Notes: generated from the sequence alone by a model not told the origin. Counted from the stretch's first letter, positions 1 through 9,236 are shown. The stretch: 15,000 nucleotides of DNA from Halisarca cf. caerulea (GCA_963170055.1 CAUJGJ010000214.1:105001-120000); one strand, 5' to 3'. Numbers and translations: made by a program.

Positions 1-119
1 CAGCAAATATAGTTTATGAAGAGGAATCTTCTGGTACCAGATTCATTGACTTGCGCCTAGCGGTCGTGGAGAAATGGGCGCCCGAATTCTGATGTGACCG
101 AATTATGTTGCATTACTCT

Positions 120-1332
120 AGATGGCGGCCATTTTATACATCCAGAAGCAAACCTACAGTTTAAGTTCTACTTTACAAACTTGAAATCAGAGTGGGATTA
201 TTGTTGCAAAATGTCCTCCTAGCCATACTCCAGCAATTGCAAATATCTTCTGAATCCTTCCTTTGTTTACGCCGTAACCACTCAGTTGAGTCTTGCTATG
301 TGTGTTACATGCTGTATGTGTGCTAATTCAGTTATGGTACTTTCGAACTGTATTTTCTCTGTTCTCTTCTAAGGTCCTGTACAAGCACCTTGAGCCTGCT
401 ATCGTCCCCTCACCTTGCAAAGAACACATGATGTCACTAGCCCCCGAGCTTGACTGATCAACTGTACTCAACTGAAGTGGAGCTCAAATCAGGTGTCCAA
501 CGCAGTATGTCATCATGTTGTGCATGTTCTGCAGACTCTATTCATGTACCACAGATGACAGACAGTGTTTAGCACTTGTGAATATCCCTCCATAATTCAG
601 TCACTTTATTGTCTGCATGCACACATCATGTATGTACATGCCATGATGGTGCGAACACATGTAGTGGAACTGGGTAGCGAGTACCGTCAAGAGATGACTT
701 AAAACTACTTGTTGTTATCAGTACCGTACAAGAGGTAGGGACAGGGTAATGAGTACTTACTATCCAGTAGTAGACATGTACTATCCCAAGTACTTACCAA
801 GTTTGACTGTAATTCTGGTTTGTATGTATCGATGTGTATTTTACATACTATTGGATATGTGTATATTGCATTCATAGATGTGTACATTTGTGTACCTGAG
901 TGCGTTGTGATTTGTATGTGCGAGTCAGTACTAGGCATTGTGTGCATGTGTACGTACCAGCTGAAATATATGCAATGCTGCAGTTCATGGATAGTTTGTC
1001 CTCTTGTTTGCATGAGGGCTACAATGCTAGTGTGCATGTGTTCAAAATGTATGGACATTTATCTCTGATGTGTGTGTGTGGGGGGGGGGGGGGGCAAGAA
1101 CATGCTGTGATTGCAGAGGTTTCAAATGGCTACCACATGGTCATTAATCTTGCATGATGTACGTACGTATGTACATATTTCATGAATCAACAACTTTAGT
1201 TTAATTTATATTTATGTTGTTTACTAATGGACCAGTCCCTACTATGTTAGTGCTAGATAATTTCATGACTGTCAGGGTTTTATCCGGGGTCAAATATTTT
1301 GGGGGAACCTATACATCTGTTTATACGTACTT
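120..1332 (+). repeat. Interspersed repeat family, copy A (most complete copy)
   Basis: This block shares long, clearly alignable stretches with three other places in the window. Its left part (about 120-640) matches 14290-14790: both start near GGCCATTTTATA and share CAGAAGCAAAC, TTAAGTTCTACTT, GAAATCAGAGTGGGATTATT, GGAGCTCAAATCAGGTGTC and CTGCAGACTCTATTC. Its right part (about 640-1332) matches copies at 1357-2510 and 5986-6985: shared GTGGAACT-GGGTAG, GAGTACTTACT, AAGTTTGACTGTAAT, GGATAGTTTGTCCT, a TG-then-poly-G tract, CAAGAACATGCTGTG, and GTGCTAGATAATTTCATGAC near the end. No copy carries a convincing long open frame, so this is probably a non-autonomous mobile element or a decayed remnant. 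I see no clear terminal repeats, so the exact ends and class are unknown. The short open frames inside it are low-complexity and judged non-coding. Confidence 0.75.
1068..1095 (+). repeat. TG run followed by about 15 consecutive G (copy A)
   Basis: A short (TG)n run leads into an uninterrupted poly-G tract, immediately followed by CAAGAACATGCTGTGA. The same arrangement is present in copies B (about 1930-1955) and C (about 6709-6731), so it is a built-in part of the repeat family. Long G runs are prone to length change and to sequencing error. Confidence 0.85.
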
Positions 1333-1570
1333 ACACATGCACACTCAGCGCGTTATGTGTGTACATGGTGTGCACACATGCAGTGGAACTTGGGTAGCGA
1401 GTACTGTCAAGGGCCGACTAAAAACTACTTGTTGATATCAGTACCGTACATGAGGTAGGGAGGCAGTGAGGAGTACTTACTGTCCAGGAATATGTTTGTA
1501 CTACCCCAGGTACTTACTAACCAAGTTTGACTGTAATGATGGTTTGTATGTACCAATGTGCATTTTACAT

Positions 1571-1721
1571 TTAGTGGAAACCGCTTAAGATGAAATTCAA
1601 GAATAAGAGAATTTCATCTTAACAAAGATAAATCCATACTGATTTCTACCCCTGGACTTGAAACATATCTCATAAGAGAAATTCACAATGAGAGAGTTTG
1701 TCTTAAGAGGGGTCCACTGTA
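1571..1721. mobile_element. Small mariner-like MITE inserted in copy B (MITE1)
   Basis: The insertion is absent from copies A and C at the matching point (GTATTTTACAT...). Its ends form imperfect terminal inverted repeats: AGTGGAAACCGCTTAAG on the left and CTTAAGAGGGGTCCACT on the right, 14 of 17 positions matching when one is reverse-complemented. The right end runs into GTA, consistent with a TA target and a CAGTGGA-type mariner terminus; the left TA is degraded. At about 150 bp it has no room for a transposase, so it would need one supplied in trans. Confidence 0.65.
1585..1622. repeat. Perfect 13-bp inverted repeat inside MITE1
   Basis: TTAAGATGAAATT at 1585-1597 is followed after 12 bases by its exact reverse complement AATTTCATCTTAA at 1610-1622. 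This subterminal hairpin sits next to the left terminal repeat. Confidence 0.85.
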
Positions 1722-1929
1722 GAGGTATATGTTTTGTGTTCTTGTGCGCATTGATATTTGCATGTACACACGGCACTATGTAGTGTGTACCTGTGCACAT
1801 ACAGTGCCAGCTGTAACACAATGTAGCAGTTTGTGGATAGTTTGTCCTGTTGTGTACTTGAGGTCTGTAATGCTAGAGTGCACATGTATTCAAGAATGTA
1901 TGTATGTTATAATGTCTGATGTGTGTTTT

Positions 1930-1955
1930 GTGTGTGTGTGCGGGGGGGGGGGGGG
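1930..1955 (+). repeat. TG run plus poly-G tract (copy B)
   Basis: TGTGTGTGTGC precedes about 14 consecutive G, then TGGCAAGAACATGCTGTG. It is the counterpart of the tracts in copies A and C, with different lengths and a C interruption. Confidence 0.8.
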
Positions 1956-2053
1956 TGGCAAGAACATGCTGTGCTTACAGAGATTTAATATGGCTACCAC
2001 ATGGTCTCCAATTTTGTGGGATGTACATTTTTTGTGAATCAACAACTTCATTG

Positions 2054-2232
2054 TACAGAGGATACACTTATAGCAAACACTGTAATAGCACACTTCCGGC
2101 TATAACAACCCTTAGGTCAATATCAGTGTAATTTATGGTTATAGAACACAGTGCTGGCTGTATCAAAATTCTTATATAGCAAAACATGTGTGAGAATTTT
2201 CACTTTCCTGCATATATCAGTGTTCCACTGTA
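2054..2232. mobile_element. Mariner-like MITE inserted in copy B (MITE2)
   Basis: The segment separates family sequence at CAACTTCATTG from its continuation ATTTGTATTTACC, as judged from copy A (CAACTTTAGTTTAATTTATATTTA). Its left end reads TACAGAGGATACACT and its right end AGTGTTCCACTGTA, which are near reverse complements including flanking TA. TA flanks and CAG-type ends are typical of Tc1/mariner elements. It is about 180 bp with no coding potential. Confidence 0.6.
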
Positions 2233-2250
2233 ATTTGTATTTACCATGCG

Positions 2251-2455
2251 TATACCGTATGCACTTTAATTTTCGCGGGGTGTATATTTCACGGATTTTG
2301 TCTTTTTGCGATTTTCGCGTTTTAATATTCGCGAACGGCCATGTTTTGCCATTGCACAAGATCTAAATTTTCGTGGTTTAAACTTTCACTGATGGCTTCC
2401 AATCCGCGAATACTGCGAATATTAAACCACGCGAAAATTAATGCGTATACGGTAT
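2251..2455. mobile_element. Inverted-repeat MITE with TTTTCGCG motifs (MITE3)
   Basis: The left terminus TACCGTATGCACTTTAATTT and the right terminus, read on the other strand as TACCGTATACGCATTAATTT, continue into TTCGCGGGG and TTCGCGTGG, giving terminal inverted repeats of about 27 bp with few mismatches. The interior repeats TTCGCG/TTCGTG motifs on both strands. It lies 18 bp from MITE2 and splits copy B. A decayed relative in the other orientation lies at about 5170-5356. No open frame of note. Confidence 0.75.
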
Positions 2456-2510
2456 TGCTTGCCAAGGGTCAGTTCCTACTATGCGCTAGATAATTACATG
2501 ACAGAGTAAC

Positions 2511-2752
2511 TGAGTATTCATATGAATAGATTTACATGATTCCAAACCCATTCCAGGAAGTCACAAAAAGTTAGCACTCATATGGTACATTTTTATACGG
2601 GGATACATTCCCAGTTTGAGTTCCACTAAATCTTTTACAACCTGTCACCATAGTTTTTGAAACTTGCTAGCTAGAAAGACTACCTGATAGTGTTGATATC
2701 CTTTCCTAACCCAATTGTATAATGTGTTGGTCTATTTCACACACATGAATGT
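2511..2752. other. Unique non-coding stretch
   Basis: Nothing recognisable: AT-rich sequence with no long open frame, no inverted repeat of note and no match to the repeat families seen elsewhere in the window. Confidence 0.5.
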
Positions 2753-2758
2753 GCACAC

Positions 2759-2826
<68 letters not shown>

Positions 2827-2902
2827 GCATACACATACACCCACACACCCACACCCACACCCACACACGCACACAACACACACACACACACACACACACA
2901 CA
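2753..2902 (+). repeat. (AC)n microsatellite, interrupted
   Basis: Nearly pure CA dinucleotides for about 150 bp, with ACATACGCATACACATAC and CCCACACCCACACCC variants in the middle. Open frames over it translate to alternating HT or CV residues and are artefacts. Confidence 0.97.
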
Positions 2903-3437
2903 GATATTTGCTGTACACCTACGTATGTGAGCAAAACAAGACAAATACGTTTGTGGAACCACAGACATGAAGGCTATCTTATATTGATTCCATACAGCCA
3001 CTTTATTGTCAATTCATGTATGTACCTGTGGTGTTAGAGGTGACAACATTAGTAACATTGATTATGTATCAGTGCACCCTTGGAATCCTAGAAGCCATAA
3101 CAACAGTCCTGTGAGGTGTGAGGTGGTGTAATGTTACCACTAAACTGTTGACCTGTATCATTAGGTGGGGACTGTCCTGAGGAATTTCCCTTGTATTTGC
3201 CCTGTCATTCTATAGGTAATCACCTTGAAACTGCCTTGTCATTCTACTTGTGGTGTTATTGTTATTGTTGGTGTGTACATAAGTAGGAAAGTAGTAGGAT
3301 TGGTGTTGTGGATGTGGCTGGATATAGAGTGCTAGTTGTACAACTCATGTTCATAAGGCTCTGAACTCTTACTACGTAGGATAATAAGTGTTACATTGGT
3401 ACAATGACATGCAATAGTACATAATACGCACAGCTAG
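2903..3437. other. Non-coding stretch without identified features
   Basis: Stop codons are frequent in all frames and no splice-flanked coding segment stands out. GTGGTGTTATTGTTATTG-type local simplicity is present near 3250. Confidence 0.4.
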
Positions 3438-3537
3438 CCGGGTTGCATTCAGGGGTGGGGGTGGGGGGCGGGTGGGTGCATTTGCCCCCCTTTGGAGATC
3501 TGCTGCCTCCCCTTGCAAATCTGCTGCCTCCCTAAAC
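3438..3537 (+). repeat. G-rich block with possible G-quadruplex and a short duplication
   Basis: Positions 3452-3477 contain five successive runs of three or more G separated by single bases, the pattern expected for an intramolecular G-quadruplex on the plus strand. Just downstream, GATCTGCTGCCTCCC and AATCTGCTGCCTCCC are neighbouring near-identical copies about 25 bp apart. No protein-coding case can be made. Confidence 0.6.
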
Positions 3538-3842
3538 TTGTATCTCAACATGTAAACTGAGTATTCCCGAAAGGCAGGATTTATAGGGAATTGGATGAAA
3601 AACAAGCTTTTATGCTATAATTTTGAAAATTTTCTCAAGACCACCCTCACCAATCCCTTAATCCCTCTGAATTGTTACTGTTGGAATATTATTTCAAGGC
3701 ATGCAAGTATTCTGAACATGATCAACACAGTCTACAATAAATGCTGGTCTGCTGTCAGGAATGTCAGGATTTCTTAAAGCAGGAGTATTTACTCTCCACT
3801 CCCTCTTCTGTGACCAGTTGACCCCCTTGGCATAGCATAACA

Positions 3843-3965
3843 TGGAACCTCTCTAACCTGACACTTAATGGGACCTGAAAACAGTGTCGGATTAGGAGGC
3901 TGTCAGATTACAGAGTGACTCTTGGCATACTTTAGTATGGAGACTGTACCTCATAAGATGAGATG
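3843..3965. mobile_element. Possible pogo/Tigger-like MITE remnant
   Basis: The stretch ATGGAACCTCTCTAACCTGACACTT followed by GTGTCGGATTAGGAGG and GTCAGATTACAG resembles the ends of small pogo-type elements, with CTAACCTGACAC and GTGTCGGATTAG forming an imperfect inverted pair around an AAAACA centre. A matching distal terminal repeat was not found, so it may be truncated. Confidence 0.35.
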
Positions 3966-4751
3966 AGATAGTGTGTGCATAAGCTACTACTCTTAATGTG
4001 ATTGGTAATGCACATGATATGACAGAATATGGTTGATACCATTGCTTTTATTATTGAACTTGCTCTTACTAAATTTAAATTGATGAAGCAATGGACAAAA
4101 GTGGTACGGCCAAGGCTGTACTAACCGTATGAGTGGGCAGGCCCAGTGTTTTCTGGGGAAAGATATATGTAGCCTCAAGTTGAATCTGATCCTTGCTTTT
4201 GTCTACAGTGTAATGAGGTGTGCACATTTTGTTGATATATAATATTATATGTATACTCTGCCAGAGAATGTATGATGCTCTGTTTGCATGTATTTCTTTT
4301 TATACATTATGTACACGTACATACAATATGAAATGGATACTGGGAAATCATGCAGATGTGTAACTGAGCATAATAATAATTATTATTATGCAGATTGGCT
4401 GTAATGATATTCATCTCTGCCCTTTCCTGTTGTTGCATCATCCTGCTGAGTCACTGTTGGGGCGGGTGTGTGGCTGAATCAGTCACACATGTGGCCTTTT
4501 TTGGATGAGGGATGGACTGGGCTTACATACGTAGGATGACACTGCAACCATAATTGAATACACACTGTAAGTATAAGACAGCTGTACTACACAAGTTGTA
4601 TAATTTATATTATATTCATTGGCAGTCTGCAATGAATATCAGTAAGTTGTTATTGGTGGCCGGTCTGACATCCTATTCACTATACTTATTATATATATTA
4701 TAGTCTCCCTGTCTTCTGGGAGGTCCTGATGAATGATAATTATGCACGGAA
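3966..4751. other. AT-rich non-coding stretch
   Basis: No coding exon is recognisable. The region contains a long AT palindrome at 4368-4391 and an inverted pair ATATTCATTGGCAG / TGCAATGAATAT near 4613-4640. The rest is unremarkable. Confidence 0.45.
4368..4391. repeat. 24-nt perfect palindrome
   Basis: GCATAATAATAA is followed directly by its exact reverse complement TTATTATTATGC without a spacer. It could extrude as a cruciform but is partly a by-product of AT trinucleotide simplicity. Confidence 0.85.
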
Positions 4752-4947
4752 CACATTGAGACCTCACTTATCTGCACCTCCGAGTCAGATATCCAGTTCC
4801 CTCAGCTTCCACAGTAGGTTTTATTGAAAAGATCCACAATAAACCTACTATATACTATTCTACAGCTCCCTAATTTATCCAGTTCCCTCACTTTATCTTC
4901 ACTTTCATCCAGAACAGATGTGTGTGGATAAGTGAGGTCTGACTGTA
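4752..4947. mobile_element. Pogo-like MITE with AGACCTCACTTATC terminal repeats
   Basis: The left end contains GAGACCTCACTTATCTGCAC; the right end read on the other strand is TACAGTCAGACCTCACTTAT. They share AGACCTCACTTATC perfectly and end in CAGTC plus TA on the right, consistent with a Tc1/mariner-pogo superfamily element using a TA target. The interior holds two copies of ATCCAGTTCCCTCA. Length is about 195 bp with no transposase. Confidence 0.65.
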
Positions 4948-5169
4948 TGGTAGAGCTCTATAATGTAGGGAAAGCAATTAAAATGCCACCCATACATGTT
5001 GAACAATACCTTTTAGAGTAGATCCACAGAATCTGATGTTTACTGTGTAAAAGAAGTTTCTGTACACAGTTAAATTGTGTGGTTGTTGTAGACAGGGGGC
5101 TGCTGCCAGCTTGTGTACATACTGTATATTGTATGTACAATGAACTCTTGTTTACTGTATACACTGTTA

Positions 5170-5356
5170 CAGTTACTGTAATATTCTTGTGGTTTTATAT
5201 TCACGTTTTTCATGTATTGAAGGCACACTTGCAGGAAAATTCAGATTCAGCTCTTGTGCGATGGCCACCCACGAATATAAAAAATGTGAAAATTGCTAAA
5301 ATCCATGATTTATGAAAGTTTCACCCCATGAAAAGTAAAGCGCATATGGTATATGC
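5170..5356 (-). mobile_element. Diverged copy of MITE3, reversed orientation
   Basis: Read on the minus strand, the segment begins TATACCATATGCGCTTTACT, continues with a CATGGGGTGAAACTTTCA block, TTCACATTTTTTATATTCG, GGCCATCGCACAAGA and ends with AAAACCACAAGAATATTACA. These correspond in order to blocks of the element at 2251-2455, for example GGCCATGTTTTGCCATTGCACAAGA. Many CG positions have become CA or TG, as expected for an older, deaminated copy. Confidence 0.6.
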
Positions 5357-5652
5357 CACCACAGTATCCCCAAACCCTTGTATCCACCAATATTGTTGTA
5401 CTATGATTAGCTGAAAATAGTGTACATTGATTTCACACACTCCTTAATCTGCTAAAGATTTCAAAACAAATTTAATTGTGGTATTTTTAAAGGAGTTCAC
5501 TCATGTATCCACTCATACGTATGTGTTTACTTGTGTATGAACACACCTGTACACATATGTGCGTGCATACATGTGCACCCAAATTACATACACAAGGCAC
5601 ACATGTACGTACCTTCAAATTTTGTGAGCAACACGTACATGTATGCATACAT
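5357..5652. other. Non-coding stretch leading into a microsatellite
   Basis: AT-rich sequence grading into ACATGTAC/GTGCATAC simple motifs from about 5500. No gene evidence. Confidence 0.4.
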
Positions 5653-5809
<157 letters not shown>

Positions 5810-5811
5810 TA

Positions 5812-6012
5812 CATGCCATGATGGTGTGCACACATTGTGTATGTACGTACATGCCATGATGGTGTGCACACATTGTGTACATGCATGCCATGATGGTGTG
5901 CACACATTGTGTACGTACATGCCATGATGGTGTGCACACATTGTGTACGTACATGTCATGATGGTGTGCACACATTGTGTACGTACATGTCATGATGGTG
6001 TGCACACATGCA
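5812..6012 (+). repeat. Minisatellite, six copies of a 34-bp unit
   Basis: Units beginning CATGCCATGATGG or CATGTCATGATGG start at 5812, 5850, 5884, 5918, 5952 and 5986. Spacing is 38 bp for the first and exactly 34 bp afterwards. Each unit carries GGTGTGCACACATTGTGTA plus a TACGTA-type linker. The last unit runs into the single-copy counterpart that starts repeat copy C (GGTGTGCACACATGCAGTG). Because 34 is not a multiple of three, the open frames across it are incidental. Confidence 0.92.
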
Positions 6013-6053
6013 GTGCATGGAACTTGGGTAGTGAGTACCGTCAAGAGATGACT

Positions 6054-6352
6054 AACAAGCGATTCGAGTTTAATAAACTACGGCCCTGGAAACTCGAATC
6101 ACTTGGAAATCAGCGTTATTGACTAAAATAATATTTCGAAGAATTCTTCCGGTCTAAAAGACCCTTCGCTGATAAAATCAGGAGCAAACAAATGAATTTC
6201 ACCGAAACATAGCCGAAAGATTTGTACCGACTTCGCGTCCGCCATGTTGTTGACATATTATATTGACATCGTTCTGGACATTCCGGACACTTCCAGTGAA
6301 GGTAAAAACAATATAGGGCCGCCTTCTGGCGGCCCAAAAAGTATTTACTATA
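6054..6352. mobile_element. About 300-bp insertion with hairpins inside copy C
   Basis: Copy A has GATGACTTAAAACTACTTGTTG and copy D has GACTATCAAAAGAGTTTTCTC at this point, whereas copy C has about 300 extra bases before family sequence resumes at GTGTTGTTTTCAGTACTGTACA. The extra segment opens with an 11-bp perfect stem-loop (GATTCGAGTTT 6061-6071 with AAACTCGAATC 6090-6100) and closes with an 8-bp stem and 4-base loop (GGGCCGCC TTCT GGCGGCCC, 6316-6335). No terminal inverted repeat joining the two ends was found, so the class is unknown. The minus-strand open frames here have no recognisable domain. Confidence 0.6.
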
Positions 6353-6708
6353 CCTGTGTTGTTTTCAGTACTGTACATGAGGTAGGGACAGAGCAATGAG
6401 TACTTACTATCCAGTAGTAGACATGTACTATCCCAAGTACTTACCAAGTTTGACTGTAATTCTGGTTTGTATGTATCAATGTGTATTTTACATGAATGTG
6501 TATATTGCATTCATAGATGTGTACATTTGTGTACCTGAGTGTGTTGGGATTTGTATGTGCGACTCAGTACTAGGTATTGTGTGTACGTGTACGTACCAGC
6601 TGAAATACATGCAATGCCGCAGTTCATGGATAGTTTGTCCTGCTGTTTGCTTGAGGGCTACAGTGCTAGTGTGCATGTGTTTAAGATGTACAGATGTTCA
6701 TCTCTGAT

Positions 6709-6734
6709 GTGTATGTGTGGGGGGGGGGGGGTGG
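6709..6734 (+). repeat. TG run plus poly-G tract (copy C)
   Basis: TGTGTATGTGT is followed by about 13 G, then TGGGCAAGAACATGCTGTG: the third occurrence of the family's G tract. Confidence 0.85.
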
Positions 6735-6985
6735 GCAAGAACATGCTGTGATTGCAGAGGTTTAAAATGGCTACCACATGGTTGTTAATTTTGCAGGATG
6801 TACGTATGTACATATTACATGAATTGACAACTTTATTTTAATTTTTATTTATGTTGTTTACTAATGGACCAGTTCCTACTATGTTAGTGCTAGATAATTT
6901 CATGACTGGCAGAGTTTTATCTGGGGTCAAATTCTTGGGGGGAACCTACACATTTGTTTATACGTATGTACGTACATATGTACAC

Positions 6986-8168
6986 ATGCACATGTTGCAC
7001 AGCACAAGCATGTGTATTCAATGATATTAAAACCCCCACTCATGCATGCAGCATGCACATCAGGTTTTCTAGCAGAATAATGATGAAGAGGGGGCAATGG
7101 CTAAGTATAGTGATGTAATGGGGGACAGATATGTATGTGGAATGATAGTGGTCAAAACTAGGGTGTCTCGAGGTATGCTCATCCAGGGAAATTTCAGTTT
7201 TTATGCCTCAGAAGGTGATAAATGAGGCTGTTTTATGCCATTCAAGCTGCTTCTGAAGACAGTACACAGATCAGTCTGTTGCAATTGTGCATGTGTGTTA
7301 TACGTAGCTAGGATAAAATTGCAAGGGAGAGATACCCCCTGTACCCCCCTCCCTCCCTCTGAAAGAAACCCTGCACATGTGCAAACATGCACAAGTACCT
7401 ATACATAAATAAATCCAAGCATGAATGCTTATACATGGAGCAAAGCTCAGTAGTAATCCATGTGTAATAACATTAGTTATATGGAACTCCTAAATGTTGA
7501 TATACGTATTCAATGTAATTGCTAAGTAAACATACTTACCAATGGACTCAAGATTACAAGATATAAACCGTAGATACCTAAATGATATAAGCATTTGGCA
7601 AATTCTACCCTTTTTAAATGATTCATAGTCTATTCATGACAGTGTTTATTCACAAGAATGAAGCCTGCATATTTTTTTTTTCAAGGGGGAACCTTTCTGC
7701 TTAGGGGGGGGGGACACCATACCCAGGTACGTAGGGATACAATGGAATTTCTGGTGTGCAATTGTAAATCGATGAAACAACATGAGACTGAACACAGCAT
7801 CGATTAGCCACAGGGCTGTCACCGATGAGGCAAGTAACAAAGGCACACATGAACACATTTATTATGCAACGCACAGCTACACTTCACATGTTCAATTGTT
7901 TCTAAGCTTAGTCATTCCTGTGCCAAACCTCTGCCCCATGCAATCCTCCACATGTGTGTGTACAACCACCCAAGGCCACAGTGGGCAGCCATCCTTAGAA
8001 GTTATGTATCATGAAGCAGTGGGCTGCTCGTTGATCATCTTTATGCCTCAGGCTCACCCCCACAATGATAGTAACAGTTACATTGGCACATATAAATGCT
8101 CTGTGTATGATTATATAATTACTGCCTTTAAGGTTTCCGTTTCTAATACACATATTTTGTGGTATGTC
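6986..8168. other. Non-coding or undetermined stretch
   Basis: It contains TACGTA-rich DNA near 6960-6990, a C-rich patch at about 7332-7362 (CCCCCTGTACCCCCCTCC), a T9 tract and a G10 run at about 7671-7715. An open frame from 7782 runs about 385 bp on the plus strand before entering the GT microsatellite. It has no recognisable motif and no clear splice signals, so I do not call it a gene, though a weak exon cannot be excluded. Confidence 0.35.
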
Positions 8169-8169
8169 T

Positions 8170-8475
<306 letters not shown>

Positions 8476-8589
8476 GAGTATTAGTACTAGCTAGAAAAGG
8501 CTCGAAACCTTAGATATGCAGAGCTAGAAATAGCTGCCTGCCATCTGCCATTTTCCAGACAAAATATGAATATGGCTTACCAAAATTGA

Positions 8590-8834
8590 GTTGGGTCAGC
8601 CATTTGGCTGACTACTAAAACTGAGAACTGGGTTCCTGTTATTGGCTATTACAGTTGAGTGCCAATTGGTTTGCCAATCTCAAAGTTCGGTGCTAAAAAT
8701 TCCTTTGTATTATATATGTACACATGTACACATGTACACATGTACATACATACATAATCAGTGATGGTCAGAAATGGCTGACCAATCTTCAAAATGTCCT
8801 ACCAATATAATACTGGGTCAGCTGTTTGTCCTAG
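8590..8834. repeat. Short inverted repeats and ACATGTAC array
   Basis: GTCAGCCATTTGGCTGAC at 8595-8612 is a perfect 8-bp inverted repeat with a 2-base centre. A related GGTCAGAAATGGCTGACC lies at 8766-8783, and TGGGTCAGCTGTTTG follows near 8815. Between them is a run of TGTACACA/CATGTACA units at about 8717-8750. This may be a small decayed inverted-repeat element; identity is not established. Confidence 0.5.
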
Positions 8835-8898
8835 CGAAGATCAAATGCTATTTCTACCACTGGATATACATAGTGATGCTATTGATGAACCAACTTTC
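8835..8898 (+). CDS. Unknown plus-strand gene, candidate exon 1 of those visible
   Basis: Candidate exon following the acceptor TTTGTCCTAG and ending at a strong donor, GTGAGT at 8899. After one base completing a codon, the frame reads EDQMLFLPLDIHS then DAIDEPTF, an acidic, non-repetitive peptide. It ends in phase 0, matching the phase of the next candidate exon at 9106. The 5' end of the gene was not found; an upstream exon would have to end with two bases of a codon. Homology is not recognised. Confidence 0.45.
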
Positions 8899-9105
8899 GT
8901 GAGTTTTTGCTTTCTCACGATTTCATGCCATACACATGTTTGTCCACACACCATAGCAATAGGCTCACACTTGTAACCAGTCTCTGCAGTGTCTGATACC
9001 GCATGGGATGGAAACACACATTGCATGCATGTACACACATGTACACAAACATGTGCATGTACATGAGTATAGAAGTGCACATACGTATTTTGTTACATAT
9101 TACAG

Positions 9106-9171
9106 CTTGAGGAGAATGCAAAACTTAAGGCTGAAAATCAACATCTCGAATCATTGCTGAATGAGTTCAAA
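9106..9171 (+). CDS. Unknown plus-strand gene, coiled-coil-like exon
   Basis: Exon of exactly 22 codons between acceptor TATTACAG and donor GTATGC, phase 0 at both ends. It encodes LEENAKLKAENQHL followed by ESLLNEFK, with Leu at heptad-like spacing and abundant Glu/Lys/Asn, as in a short coiled-coil or leucine-zipper segment. It is followed by a 65-bp intron, short but ordinary for compact invertebrate genes. The exon suggests a dimerising protein; no specific family is recognised. Confidence 0.6.
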
Positions 9172-9236
9172 GTATGCTCCTTTCATTATTATGTGAAAAA
9201 GTATCATGCTTTATCACTTGAGTTCTAATTCTCCAG

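Larger units (their letters stand above)
1357..2510 (+). repeat. Interspersed repeat family, copy B, broken by three insertions
   Basis: The copy starts at the GTGTGCACACATGCAGTGG segment shared with copies C and D and follows copy A through the CAAGTTTGACTGTAAT, GGATAGTTTGTCCT, poly-G and CAAGAACATGCTGTG landmarks. Family sequence is interrupted at about 1571-1721, 2054-2232 and 2251-2455, and resumes after the last insertion with GTCAGTTCCTACTATG and GCTAGATAATTACATGACA, matching 1236-1270 of copy A. The left half present in copies A and D is missing. No coding potential is evident. Confidence 0.75.
5986..6985 (+). repeat. Interspersed repeat family, copy C
   Basis: It follows copy A closely from GTGTGCACACATGCAGTG through TACTATCCAGTAGTAGACAT, CCAAGTTTGACTGTAATTCT, ATATTGCATTCATAGATGTG, TTCATGGATAGTTTGTCCT, the poly-G tract, AAGAACATGCTGTGATTGCA, ACTAATGGACCAGTTCCTAC and GGGGGGAACCTACACAT. 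The left half is absent; the copy is joined to the minisatellite and AC tract. A foreign segment interrupts it at about 6054-6352. It is closer to copy A than to copy B. Confidence 0.8.

Noticed and set aside
1..119. Possible start of repeat copy A before 120
   Set aside because: Sequence left of 120 does not align with that left of 14285, so the family boundary is placed near GGCCATTTTATA.
820..1157. Overlapping 82-117 codon frames in copies A and C (MYVSMCILHTIG..., MSTYYPVVDMYY...)
   Set aside because: The same DNA is open in several frames on both strands in both copies, but the frames are disrupted in copy B, and composition is Cys/Met/Tyr-rich from TG/TA motifs. There is no sign of a conserved protein.
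4958..5315. Open frames of 68-78 codons on both strands
   Set aside because: They overlap the diverged MITE and show no motif or splice support.
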